Below, one piece after another: positions 53,654 through 61,784 of a DNA stretch of 64,000 nt. Each line of letters begins with the position of its first letter. The first letter of the stretch is position 1. The notes under the pieces were generated by a model. The model did no database searches and had not been told where the DNA came from. It saw nothing but the letters and a program-made list of their open reading frames with translations. A program made the translations under genes and the position numbers. The DNA comes from Mycobacterium sp. JS623 (GTDB taxonomy: Bacteria > Actinomycetota > Actinomycetes > Mycobacteriales > Mycobacteriaceae), in assembly GCF_000328565.1 (NCBI RefSeq), contig NC_019957.1, forward strand, positions 186,001 to 250,000. Direction: 5' to 3'.

Positions 53654-53963
53654 AACGAGCGTTGCGGTCGGCGGGGTTGACCGATGTGACCGTTGGAATT
53701 GTCGGGCTCGTCTGGCTGGTTTCAGCCTGTTCGGGATCGGGGCCGCGGTTGGCGTGAAGCTGCGCCCGCTCACGTTGTGAATCGTTGTGGGTCCTGTCTT
53801 GGGTCCGTGGAGCATTTTTTGGGTCGGTGCCGGTATCGCGAAGAAGAGACGACTTCCCTCCTATAGCAGCGGGGCGAGTCCGTACGGCGCGGGCGGCACG
53901 ATCGGCGGCGGATTCGGTGGTTGACTCGGCGCTCTCGTCAACGACACATAGCACTGTGGCCCA
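53654..53963. other. stretch with no supported gene
   Basis: This is about 310 bases between the small secreted-protein gene and the 3' end of the convergent relaxase. T-rich words occur at 53814-53821, but no stable hairpin adjoins them. Confidence 0.35.
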
Positions 53964-56795
53964 TCACATCTCGAGACCACTGACCTCCAGGCCTATACCC
54001 GCGTCGCGGGTCGCTGCGGCGGCCACCCGTTCATAACCGCTGCGCCAGGCTTCAGCGGTTCTGCGGTGCGTCTGCCACATGGCGCGGCGGACGCGGCGGC
54101 GTACGTGGTTGCGTTGGATCACCTCGGCGACCGCCTCGGGAAGCAAGTGAGGTTCGGTGCGTTCGGCCTCGGTGTGCATGGTGCGGGGCCGCTCGTCGTT
54201 GCCCAGGATTTGGCGGAAATGGTAAGCGGCGGAATGCTTGTCGCCGCGCCGGACCTGGTGGATCCCGGGCGCCGTCAGGGGTGCGGCGTGTTCATGGTCG
54301 CCCTCCTGGGCCAGCCGCTGATACAAGAACGCCTCGTTGTTGTGCCTGCCGCGGGTCATCGCGACATACAGCATCGCCCGGGTGGCGCCCTCACCGAGGA
54401 CGGCATAGCAGCTGTCGGCGGTGACGCCTTGCGCGGAGTGCACCGTGGCCGCATAGCCCAGCGTGATGTGCTCGGTGAGGTAGTCGGCGTCAAACACCGC
54501 GCGGGCCTGATCGCTGAGCCGTTGGGCGGCAATCCGATTGGTTGCGGTGTCGATGCCGGCCACTCGCCACCGGTTACCGTTGCGCACCTGATCCACCGCG
54601 TCGGTGGGCCTGTGTTGCGGGCCGGGATGCACCGCGATGGTGGCGTCGTTTTTCCGGCTCATCACGATGTCACCGACCCGGATCTGCTGCTCACGCGCGG
54701 CTGTCACGGCTGGGCCCGGGCCGGTCAGCGTGTCGTGCAGTCGGCGGTTCAGTGCGTCGGCCATTTCCCAGGTGTCGCAGATCACCAGCGCGTCTTTGGC
54801 GTTGGCGCGGTCGTCGAGGTAGGCCTGTAGCGCGTCGGCGGCCATCGCGATGGGATCTCCGGTGTGCAGCCGGCCGCGGTCGCGATACCACTTGACCGCG
54901 CTGCGCAACCGGTTGCCGTGCGCGGCGCGCAGCGCCAGCGACATGTCGCGCTCCTCGGGATCTTTCATCCGCCACACCTCACCAAGGCGCTGGCTCCACG
55001 GCAACTCGGCGCACAACTGCTCGAACATGCCGCCGCGCGCCCGCACCGGCGCCAGCTGATAGGCGTCGCCGACCAGCACCATCTTGGCCCGGCCCAGGGT
55101 GGCGCACGCCAGCAGCTTCTTGAGCTCCGGGGTGCCGAGCATCGAGGCCTCATCCACGATCACCACCGTGCGCGCGTCGACGCCCAGTCGGTTGTCTTCG
55201 ATCAGTGTGAGTGCTTTGGCGACGGTGAGGCCGTGGTCGCCGGCGCCTTCGGCCATCGCCTCATCGACGGCCTTACCGGTCGGCGCCAGCACCAGCACCT
55301 GTTTGCGTGCGCGGTGCGCCGCGGCGCGCAGCGCCTTCAGGGAGTGCGTCTTGCCCGCGCCCGCGGGAGCTTGCAGCGGTTGGACGAGAAACGGTGAGGT
55401 GGCGATCGCGGCGATCGCGCGCTGCTGATCGACCGACAGGTCGCCGAGGTCCTGGGCGCGCACATCTAGGCGCGCCCCGGTGTGCGCCGCGTCGGCCATG
55501 TCCAGGACGCGCTGCTCCTCGGCGATGACCGCGTCGATGGTGAAGCGCTCGTGTCCCTCGCGGCGGTGCGCGGCGCGCGGCGCGCTGATGCGCACGCTCA
55601 CCGCCTCCACCAGCTCTTCGATCAGTGCGCGCGGGTCGCCGGGCGCGTCGATCGGCAGCTGCGCGCCGATCAGCTCCACCATGTCGGCGCGGGTGAACGC
55701 GGCCTTGTCGATCTGCGCGGCGCACGCGGCGATGTGCGCGCGGTCGGCCGCACCGCGGTGGGCGCCGCGCGCGGCGGCGCGGCGCAGTGTGCGCGCCGCG
55801 ACATGCGCGGCGCGGTCCAGACCCAGGCCGCGCGCGTCGGCGCGCCACTGCTCTTTGAGCTCGGTCCAGGCGAGGGACTCCGGCTTGGCCGGTCGGGTCG
55901 CTTTCTGCGCGGCCGCCAACTGCGCGGCCGTCGGCTCACCGTCGACGATCACCAGATTGTCGTTGGCCCATTCCCGCAGCCGGGTGGAGCGCTGCGACCA
56001 CGCCTTGATGGTTTCTTTGGTGACGCCGGCGATCTCGGCCATCCCGGTGTGCGGGTCCACCAGTGCCCACTCGAAGCCGCGTTCGGCGTGGAGCTCGTGG
56101 CGCAAGGTCGCCTGATAGATCACCCCGGCGGCCTTGGCCTCGTGATACAGGCTCTTCGAATCGATCGACACCAGCCGGCCGTCCCGGCGGGGCTGACGAT
56201 TTGGGACGATGACATGGGTGTGCAGGTGCGGATCACCGCACCGCGACGTCTCATGCTGATAGGCGATCCCCACCAGGCCCGGCAGCCGCTGCAGGTCCTT
56301 GGTGTCGGTGATCAGATTGTGTACCCGGGTGTAGCCGGCGTGCTCTTTCAGGTAGGTCATCGCGGCGTGCACGGCCTTGGTGTGGGCAGTGACGAGGACT
56401 TTTTCGGCGATATCGTCGGTCAGCGCCCGGATCAGGCTCACCGACTTCGGGGCCGCGAACGTCAAATCGAAACCGTGGATCGACTTCTCGGTGAACTGCC
56501 GTCCCGTGGCTCCGTTGGGGGCGGTGCCGTCATCCAGCCAGACGCGGGCATCATCGATATCGGCATCCCCGCCCTCCATCGCGGCCTCGCTAAGACCCGT
56601 TGTGCGGCCGATGGCTTCCTTGTCACCGACGACCAGCCACGTGGGTGTGCGGGTATCACCCTCCGAGTAATACTCGGCCAACCCGCCGTTGGCGCTCCGC
56701 CGATCCATGGCGGCTTGTTTGGCCGCATCAGCGGTGTCGTTGTAGTAGTTGATGCTGAACTTCGTCAAGCGCGAGATAGTCAACAATGTCGACAC
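53964..56795 (-). CDS. traA: MobF-type conjugative relaxase/helicase (TraA/TrwC-like)
   Basis: The 943-residue protein is taken from GTG 56793-56795, where homology begins (LTISRLTKFSINYYNDTADA); a longer Pro-rich extension in frame upstream looks like non-coding DNA. The relaxase domain has the paired catalytic tyrosines (NYY) and the three-His metal site (CGDPHLHTHVIVPN). The C-terminal SF1 helicase has APAGAGKTHSLKALR and VVIVDEASMLGTPELKKLL plus a UvrD-like motif (GYAATVHSAQGVTADS). It nicks at oriT and unwinds the transferred strand. The adjacent hairpins at 56.9 kb are the likely nick region. Confidence 0.9.
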   Translation of the reverse strand: MSTLLTISRLTKFSINYYNDTADAAKQAAMDRRSANGGLAEYYSEGDTRTPTWLVVGDKEAIGRTTGLSEAAMEGGDADIDDARVWLDDGTAPNGATGRQFTEKSIHGFDLTFAAPKSVSLIRALTDDIAEKVLVTAHTKAVHAAMTYLKEHAGYTRVHNLITDTKDLQRLPGLVGIAYQHETSRCGDPHLHTHVIVPNRQPRRDGRLVSIDSKSLYHEAKAAGVIYQATLRHELHAERGFEWALVDPHTGMAEIAGVTKETIKAWSQRSTRLREWANDNLVIVDGEPTAAQLAAAQKATRPAKPESLAWTELKEQWRADARGLGLDRAAHVAARTLRRAAARGAHRGAADRAHIAACAAQIDKAAFTRADMVELIGAQLPIDAPGDPRALIEELVEAVSVRISAPRAAHRREGHERFTIDAVIAEEQRVLDMADAAHTGARLDVRAQDLGDLSVDQQRAIAAIATSPFLVQPLQAPAGAGKTHSLKALRAAAHRARKQVLVLAPTGKAVDEAMAEGAGDHGLTVAKALTLIEDNRLGVDARTVVIVDEASMLGTPELKKLLACATLGRAKMVLVGDAYQLAPVRARGGMFEQLCAELPWSQRLGEVWRMKDPEERDMSLALRAAHGNRLRSAVKWYRDRGRLHTGDPIAMAADALQAYLDDRANAKDALVICDTWEMADALNRRLHDTLTGPGPAVTAAREQQIRVGDIVMSRKNDATIAVHPGPQHRPTDAVDQVRNGNRWRVAGIDTATNRIAAQRLSDQARAVFDADYLTEHITLGYAATVHSAQGVTADSCYAVLGEGATRAMLYVAMTRGRHNNEAFLYQRLAQEGDHEHAAPLTAPGIHQVRRGDKHSAAYHFRQILGNDERPRTMHTEAERTEPHLLPEAVAEVIQRNHVRRRVRRAMWQTHRRTAEAWRSGYERVAAAATRDAGIGLEVSGLEM

Positions 56796-56910
56796 TTCGA
56801 TCGTTGTCGGTGAGATCGTTTGGGGTGGAGGTGGTTTCGCTGAGGTGTGATCGTCGTGGCCGCTGGCCGTGACCGGGCGACCCTTGTGGGGCAGCGGTTT
56901 CGGGCGCGTG

Positions 56911-56951
56911 CAGCATCCCGCCAGGGATGCTGTGGTGCCGCAATCATGCGG
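56911..56951. promoter_or_regulatory. candidate oriT: two adjacent hairpins upstream of the relaxase gene
   Basis: CAGCATCCC (56911-56919) and GGGATGCTG (56924-56932) form a perfect 9-bp stem with a GCCA loop. Five bases later CCGCA (56938-56942) and TGCGG (56947-56951) form a second stem with an ATCA loop. MobF relaxases nick next to such inverted repeats in the intergenic region beside their own gene. Confidence 0.5.
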
Positions 56952-57002
56952 CGCCACAACGCGTCCGAAACCAGTATTGCACTGCTGTGCCAATGTGCCG
57001 GA

Positions 57003-57170
57003 CGGTTTTTTGGTTGGGTGGGTTGGGGGCTGGGGGTGTGGATGGTGTTGGGGGTGTGGAGAACTGGGTTGGGCGCATGGATGTAGATCGGGGCGGTTGG
57101 AGTCGGCGGGGATGGTGTGGAGCGCGGTGAGTGGTGGGGAGTTGCTGGGGTGTGGGTGATTCGAGTCTGC
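57003..57170 (+). other. strongly G-rich tract with possible G-quadruplex runs
   Basis: The plus strand shows repeated runs such as GGGTTGGGGGCTGGGGG and GGGGGTGTGG over about 160 bases with almost no complementary C-runs. No gene is supported in 56796-57331. The strand asymmetry fits a region that is single-stranded during transfer or holds secondary structure. Confidence 0.45.
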
Positions 57171-57331
57171 GTCTGAGCGTGCAGCGGACACCGCGGGTGA
57201 GGACGTGGATATGTCGGCCGGCTTGTCTGATGATCCAGTCACAGATCGGCGGGCGTGGGCCGGGGCCGGGAGAGGGCTGCGGCCGGCCAGCTCTTCGGGG
57301 GGGTCGAGTCCGGCCGGCCGCAGTGTCGGGA

Positions 57332-58321
57332 CTATATGTGCGGTTTCTGTCTGGGGGCTGTGGGCTCGGTAACGATGAGGTGGCAGATCTTGCTGGGCGC
57401 CATGCCTGCTCGTAGTGCGGTGTCGAGCATGACCGCCAAGCGCGGGGGTGCGCTGTCGTCGTCGCGGGCGGCTGCCGCCGCGTGGGTCAGTGCGATGCCT
57501 GCGCGCACGGTGTCTTCACCGCAGTAATAGGCGAATGCGGCCATGGTCAGTAGTTCGGCGCGTGCGCGCCCGCGGTGCGGGGCCGCGATCTGGGTCCACA
57601 GCCGACCCGCGACGAGTTCACGGCCGGCCGCCAGGCGCAGCAGCGCATCACGCCATCCGACGTGCGCGGTGACGACGAGCGCGGCGCGCATCGCCAGATC
57701 GGTTGTGGGCGGGCTGTTTCGGGTGATGGCCTCCTGTAGGTCGATCACGGTGGCGTCGGCCAGTGCGACGATGTCTTGAGCTGCGGCATCCACGGCCGGG
57801 GCCGGGTCGGTGGTGGTGAATTCCCGTTGGATGTGGTCGCGGGAGGCGGCGATGACGCGGCCTTGCATCACCCCCAGCGCGGTGGCCGCGGAGTCGATGT
57901 AGGCGGTGGTGGTGCCGGTGTGGCCGGTGTCGAGGTCGAGCCAGTGTCCAGGTGCGGTGACGCTGTGGGTCATCAGCGTGCGGTGCACCACGATGCCGCA
58001 GCGGTGCAGCGCGGCGCGCACCGTGTGCAGGAGCATGCGCGCGTGCTCGTCGCGACCCCTGCCGCAGACCGCGGCCAGGATGGCGCTGGGGAAGTGGTCG
58101 GCGTCAAGCCCGCACGCCCGCGGGAACCGTTCGGCCGCTTCGCGATCGATGGTGAGCGGGCAGCGGATCGCGGAGCGCATCGCGACTGTCCTGTCGTCGT
58201 GGTGGCCTGCGGGGCCGAGCATAAGCGCGACCAGGTCGTCGGTGGGCACGAATCCGAGCAGGTGGGGCAGTGCGGCGAGCAGGTCTGCGGGGGTGGTGAG
58301 GGTCAGCTCTGGTGTGTTCAT
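57332..58321 (-). CDS. DUF4192 protein
   Basis: The 329-residue protein starts at ATG 58319-58321 with GAGGAAC upstream. It opens LTTPADLLAALPHLLGFVPT and contains DDLVALMLGPAG and VGWRDALLRLAAG, which are typical of DUF4192 proteins. These are common in actinobacteria and on their plasmids; their function is unknown. It is one of three genes here with the conserved hairpin about 105 nt upstream of the start. Confidence 0.8.
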   Translation of the reverse strand: MNTPELTLTTPADLLAALPHLLGFVPTDDLVALMLGPAGHHDDRTVAMRSAIRCPLTIDREAAERFPRACGLDADHFPSAILAAVCGRGRDEHARMLLHTVRAALHRCGIVVHRTLMTHSVTAPGHWLDLDTGHTGTTTAYIDSAATALGVMQGRVIAASRDHIQREFTTTDPAPAVDAAAQDIVALADATVIDLQEAITRNSPPTTDLAMRAALVVTAHVGWRDALLRLAAGRELVAGRLWTQIAAPHRGRARAELLTMAAFAYYCGEDTVRAGIALTHAAAAARDDDSAPPRLAVMLDTALRAGMAPSKICHLIVTEPTAPRQKPHI

Positions 58322-58424
58322 GATGTTCCTCGTTTGTCGAAGGTGATCGGTGCGCCGGTTGGCGTGAGAACAGGGCGACCGGTGGGGTGGCGGGGTCAAC
58401 CCCTTTGAGCCGCCGCGCAGGAGG

Positions 58425-58472
58425 CGAATTTCGCCGGGCGAGCGTCAGCGAGCACGGGGGTGGCGAAATTCG
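58425..58472 (-). promoter_or_regulatory. conserved leader/promoter hairpin, copy 1 (before the DUF4192 gene)
   Basis: CGAATTTCGCC (58425-58435) and GGCGAAATTCG (58462-58472) form a perfect 11-bp stem with a 26-base loop containing GAGCGTCAGCGAG. The near edge is 104 nt upstream of the start codon. A larger surrounding block of about 250 bp is shared with copy 2. The rest of 58322-58744 has no gene. Confidence 0.65.
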
Positions 58473-58655
58473 ACGGTGCCGCACGGGCGCAGCGGCGGTG
58501 AGCGTCAGCGAGCCGGCGCGAAGAACGGGCGAGCGCGGATAGCGGCGCGGGTTGACGCCGACGGGGCCCCGCCGGTCACACTGGGCGCACGCTGACGGCT
58601 AGTTAGGTGAGGGGCTACGGACGCTTACGGCGCCGCAGGCGCCGTGTCATCGGTG

Positions 58656-58692
58656 GTGATCCGGTGATCGGATCACCGGATGATCCTGTGAT
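58656..58692. repeat. five-unit cluster of the same 8-bp-phased motif as the centromere array
   Basis: GTGAT, GTGAT, ATCAC, ATGAT and GTGAT begin at 58656, 58664, 58672, 58680 and 58688, exactly 8 bp apart. The middle forms an 11-bp-arm palindrome. The small RHH ParB-like protein (46456-46824) may bind here too. Confidence 0.6.
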
Positions 58693-58744
58693 TGCGTTTG
58701 TCGGTCTGGCCGCCCCGGTGTCCGAGCAGCGGGGGACCGCAGCG

Positions 58745-59050
58745 TCAGTCCAAGTCTGCGGCGTGGATGCGGCGCTGGATTTCGGCGAGGTTGACTGCTT
58801 CGTCGCCGAGCATCGCCCATTCGCGCCAGCCCTCCAGCGCCTGCTCGACGGCGTAAAAGTCGACGCCGGGGCGGCTGATCGCGATGGTGTCGTCGTGGTC
58901 GGCGCGGTGCGGGTCGGCGATGACCGCGACGAGTTGGCCGGCGCCCGATAAGACGTCGTCGGTTTCGGTGTCGTCGCGGCGGAACCGCAGCCGGCGTGGC
59001 CGCCCGTCGAGGTCGACGAACTGCCACGCCAGCGCGTAGTCGATGTCCAT
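58745..59050 (-). CDS. hypothetical plasmid protein, acidic
   Basis: The 101-residue protein starts at ATG 59048-59050. It is acidic and mixed alpha/beta (YALAWQFVDLDGRPRRLRFR, GQLVAVIADPHRADHDDTIA, LEGWREWAMLGDEAVNL). It has no known domain. It lies in a minus-strand run of small plasmid genes, 50 bases after the gene at 59101. Its size and charge are like those of anti-restriction or single-strand-binding accessory proteins, but nothing proves such a role. Confidence 0.55.
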   Translation of the reverse strand: MDIDYALAWQFVDLDGRPRRLRFRRDDTETDDVLSGAGQLVAVIADPHRADHDDTIAISRPGVDFYAVEQALEGWREWAMLGDEAVNLAEIQRRIHAADLD

Positions 59051-59100
59051 TTCTCAATTGTGGTGGGTGGCCGCCGGTAGCCGGTGCGCCGGTGTGGCCG

Positions 59101-59634
59101 CTATCGCGGGCACCGGTAGTCGTCGTCGGTGGGGTCGGCGGCGTGCTCGGGCCCGTCGAGGAAGACCGCGACCGCGGTCTGGTGCACCCGGGCCAGCAGG
59201 TCCAGTGTCGATTTGAGGCCGAGTTGGTCGCGGATCTGGAAAGTGATTGGCCCGCAGTGCAGGTCGACCCAGTGGATGGTCAGGGTGCCCAACTTGTTGC
59301 GGCCTGACTGCGGCACCACGCAATAGGCGGGTCGGCGGGTCCAGTCGATGGCCAGGGTGGTGCGGGCGAACGGCTCATACGGCGGTGTGGTGGGGGCGGC
59401 GATCTCGCGGGGCACCCGGGTCATGGCGGCGCGGGCGGCGGCGAACGCCTCGAGCAGGCCTTGGGCCGCCGACGCGGAGTAGAGGTTCATCAGCGCGGTG
59501 CCGAAGATCAGGCCGATGCGCGCATCGGTGGTGCGGGCGTGATGCACGGTCACATCGGTGGTGATTTCGCCGCGGATGACGGCGATGGTGTGGGTGATGG
59601 TGGCCGCCGGAACGGTGTGCAGTGTCTGAGTCAT
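59101..59634 (-). CDS. hypothetical plasmid protein with conserved leader
   Basis: The 177-residue protein starts at ATG 59632-59634 with GAGGTGA upstream. Stretches are ARIGLIFGTALMNLYSASAA, LLEAFAAARAAMTRVPREIA and PAYCVVPQSGRNKLGTLTIH. No family is recognised. The hairpin leader copy 2 lies 104 nt before the start, at the same distance as for the DUF4192 gene, so the two are probably co-regulated. Confidence 0.6.
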   Translation of the reverse strand: MTQTLHTVPAATITHTIAVIRGEITTDVTVHHARTTDARIGLIFGTALMNLYSASAAQGLLEAFAAARAAMTRVPREIAAPTTPPYEPFARTTLAIDWTRRPAYCVVPQSGRNKLGTLTIHWVDLHCGPITFQIRDQLGLKSTLDLLARVHQTAVAVFLDGPEHAADPTDDDYRCPR

Positions 59635-59737
59635 GGTGATTCACCTCGTGTTTGGTCGAAGGACAGTGCCGGTTGGCGGCGCCGGGTCGGGCCGGTGGGG
59701 TGGCCGGGTCAACCCCTGTAAGCCGCCGCGCAGGAGG

Positions 59738-59783
59738 CGAATTTCGCGGCGAGCGTCAGCGAGTCGGGGGTTGGCGAAATTCG
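59738..59783 (-). promoter_or_regulatory. conserved leader/promoter hairpin, copy 2
   Basis: CGAATTTCGC (59738-59747) and GCGAAATTCG (59774-59783) form a perfect 10-bp stem, 104 nt upstream of the start at 59634. The flanking AGCCGCCGCGCAGGAGG and the downstream GGTTGACGC, GGGGCCCCGCCGG words also occur around copy 1. No gene is supported elsewhere in 59635-60018. Confidence 0.65.
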
Positions 59784-60018
59784 TCGGAGCCGCACGGGCG
59801 TAGCGCAGCGGAGAACGGGCGAGCGCGAGAAGCGGCGTGGGTTGACGCGGTCGGGGCCCCGCCGGCCACAATGGGCGAGCGCTGACGGCAAGAAGGTGAG
59901 TGGCTACGGATCTTGACTTGGCCGCCGCAGGCGGCCAAGGGCGTACGCACGGCGCTACATGATTGAGGCCAGCGTGCAGTCCGTCGCGACGATCATCGCG
60001 CTGCCCGCGGCGACGATG

Positions 60019-60597
60019 TCAGCGTCGGGCGCCGCGTCGACGGGATCCGGCGGCCTCGGCTCGCCGCCACAGCTCCGCCAGCTCGGCGCGCATCGTGGTC
60101 AAGTAGTCGGTGAGTTCTTCTCGGGAACAGTCGCTTTCGGCGAGTTGGGTCATCCGGGTGCCGTGGAATCCAACGGCGCGGCGGTAGGTGTCCTCGAGCA
60201 CTTCGCGGGTGTACTGGTCGATCATGGCGGGGTTGACGGTGTTGGTGTAGAGCTCGGCGAGGCGCACTGCGAAAGCGTGGTGGCGGCGGGCGGTGACGGT
60301 GCGCCCACCATCAGCAGGCGGGCGATGCCGGGCGGTACGCAACACTACGACTGGATCCGGGTCGGCGCCGGTGTCAACGAGGTGGCGGACGATCTCATAG
60401 ACCCAGCGATGATCGGGATGCCACACAGCGGTGTCGGGCACCAGCGCGAGGATGGGCGCGGCTTTGGCGGCCGGTAGGTGCAGCAGCGCTCCGATCAGCT
60501 GGGCTTCGGGATCCCAGTGGCGCAGGGTGGCTTCGGCGCGGTGCGCGGGAGCCGCGGTGTCGTGCTCGACGACGGTCAGCTTGGGTGCGCTGCTCAT
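60019..60597 (-). CDS. stand-alone DnaB N-terminal-domain protein
   Basis: The 192-residue protein starts at ATG 60595-60597. Residues about 25-150 match the DnaB helicase N-terminal domain (DPEAQLIGALLHLPAAKAAP, WHPDHRWVYEIVRHLVDTGA) that binds primase and mediates hexamer assembly. The ATPase domain is absent. A short charged C-terminal part follows. It could load or modulate host DnaB during plasmid replication or conjugative establishment. It overlaps the upstream gene by four bases. Confidence 0.72.
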   Translation of the reverse strand: MSSAPKLTVVEHDTAAPAHRAEATLRHWDPEAQLIGALLHLPAAKAAPILALVPDTAVWHPDHRWVYEIVRHLVDTGADPDPVVVLRTARHRPPADGGRTVTARRHHAFAVRLAELYTNTVNPAMIDQYTREVLEDTYRRAVGFHGTRMTQLAESDCSREELTDYLTTMRAELAELWRRAEAAGSRRRGARR

Positions 60598-60947
60598 GTC
60601 GGCACCTCAGGTGCGAACAGGTCTGCCTCGGCGATGACGGGGCGGTGCCCCTGGCATGGGCACTCGGCGAGCGGTCCGGCAGCGAAGGTGATTGCGGTGC
60701 AGCCGATCTCGTCGTGGTCGCGCGCGGCGTGGCTGCACACGCAGATCTCGTCGATCGCAGCCGAGCCCACGATGCCGCCATCCCCGTCGAGGATCTCGTA
60801 GTCGGCGTGGGTCCAGATGGCGGTGCTGATGCGGTGGTGCTGCCCGGTAGTTCGCAGGAACTGTTCCAGCGCTGCAAGTGCCACTTCCCGTCCCGGGTGC
60901 GTCGTCAGCGCCGATGTCTGTGGATGGTGGATAGTGCGCGTGAACAT
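60594..60947 (-). CDS. hypothetical protein with a Cys/His cluster
   Basis: The 117-residue protein starts at ATG 60945-60947 and overlaps the DnaB-N gene by ATGA. A mixed alpha/beta N-terminal half precedes a possible zinc site: CVCSHAARDHDEIGC and later CPCQGHRP. No family was recognised. It is close (three bases) to the NrdH-like gene, so these three are probably one operon. Confidence 0.6.
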   Translation of the reverse strand: MFTRTIHHPQTSALTTHPGREVALAALEQFLRTTGQHHRISTAIWTHADYEILDGDGGIVGSAAIDEICVCSHAARDHDEIGCTAITFAAGPLAECPCQGHRPVIAEADLFAPEVPT

Positions 60948-60950
60948 GTC

Positions 60951-61187
60951 TCAGGCGACCTCGCTAGCCAGGTCGTCGATGTGGTCGGGGCGAAATCCGC
61001 TCCAGTGCCGGTCGTTGGCGAGCACCACCGGGGCCTGCACGTGGCCCAGGCTCATCACGAAGTCGCGCGCGTGCGGGTCGGTGCTGAGGTCGACAGTCTC
61101 GTAGTCCAAGCCGGCGCGTTCGAGTGCGCGCAGGGTGGCGCGGCATTGTGGGCAGCCGGGTTTGGTGTAAACGGTGATGTGTTGCAT
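60951..61187 (-). CDS. nrdH: NrdH-like glutaredoxin
   Basis: The 78-residue redoxin has the CPQC active site in ITVYTKPGCPQCRATLRALE, the cis-Pro region VQAPVVLAND and an end resembling NrdH (GFRPDHIDDL). NrdH reduces class Ib ribonucleotide reductase using thioredoxin reductase. Here no reductase is adjacent, so it may help dNTP supply during plasmid establishment or reduce a partner in the same operon. Confidence 0.85.
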   Translation of the reverse strand: MQHITVYTKPGCPQCRATLRALERAGLDYETVDLSTDPHARDFVMSLGHVQAPVVLANDRHWSGFRPDHIDDLASEVA

Positions 61188-61247
61188 GAGAGACCTTTTC
61201 GATGGGTGCTTCGTATTTCTATTCTAAATGCGTTGGCAGCAACTCAG

Positions 61248-61631
61248 TTACGTTATTTTTGTGATATCCACACGATGACATTTGTGCACAAAGGTCGTCG
61301 ATGTGGGTTTCGGCGGTGATATCCGCGTTGGTGTTGTTGGTGCTGGATATCCGCGCGCGGCAATTGAATTGACGTGACTTCCGCGTTTGAGCGCAATGTG
61401 GGCATGATTTGTTGTAGCGAATGGCTCCGACAACGCGGATATCGTTGCATCGGCCTTTCTGCGCAGCGTGGTCGACCAGCAGACCGGGCCCTCGGAGGTT
61501 CGCCGCGCCTGGATCCGCGACCACCTGCCAGCCACGCTGGCAAGGAAACGTGGGTCCAGTGCGGTGTCGTCGCGTACGTTCTCACCGATCACCAGTGCCG
61601 TGGGATCGAGGTGCTCCAAGGTTCCGGTCAT
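61248..61631 (-). pseudogene. ParB-like nuclease-domain protein, only the first 35 residues intact
   Basis: The start at ATG 61629-61631 with AAGGGAG upstream leads into MTGTLEHLDPTALVIGENVR and DDTALDPRFLASV, the usual opening of plasmid ParB-like nuclease-domain proteins. After about 61520 the frame no longer resembles the family and the rest of the domain is absent. A hairpin leader lies 106 nt upstream. The 3' part contains GATATC palindrome halves. Confidence 0.6.
61263..61443. repeat. partial GATATC iterons, second cluster
   Basis: GATATC occurs at 61263, 61318, 61346 and 61438. Two copies continue as GATATCCGCG and one is preceded by CGCG (CGCGGATATC), half-sites of the CGCGGATATCCGCG palindrome beside rep. 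Confidence 0.45.
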
Positions 61632-61736
61632 GATCTCCCTTTCGGGTCGTGGGCGTGGGCCGCCCGTTTTTGTTTGCCTTCTGGCACTGGAGATCCCGGC
61701 CGGCAGGCGACGCGAAAGCGCAATGGTCCGGGCGCG

Positions 61737-61784
61737 GAGCTCTTTTCGCCCGATCCGCAGGAGCCCGGCGTTTGAAAAGAACTC
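61737..61784 (-). promoter_or_regulatory. conserved leader/promoter hairpin, copy 3 (diverged)
   Basis: GAGCTCTTTTC (61737-61747) and GAAAAGAACTC (61774-61784) pair with one mismatch and a 26-base loop, 106 nt upstream of the ParB-like start. The stem sequence differs from copies 1 and 2, but stem length, loop length and distance are kept, and nearby words such as GGCCGGCG recur. No gene is supported in 61785-62097. Confidence 0.55.

Noticed and set aside
54066..54830. Plus-strand frames antisense to the relaxase
   Set aside because: The relaxase/helicase motifs lie on the minus strand throughout, and these frames have no ribosome site or domain.
56796..57242. N-terminal extension of the relaxase
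   Set aside because: It is His/Pro/Ser-rich, covers the candidate oriT hairpins and G-rich tract, and lacks relaxase homology. The family starts at the LTISRL segment.
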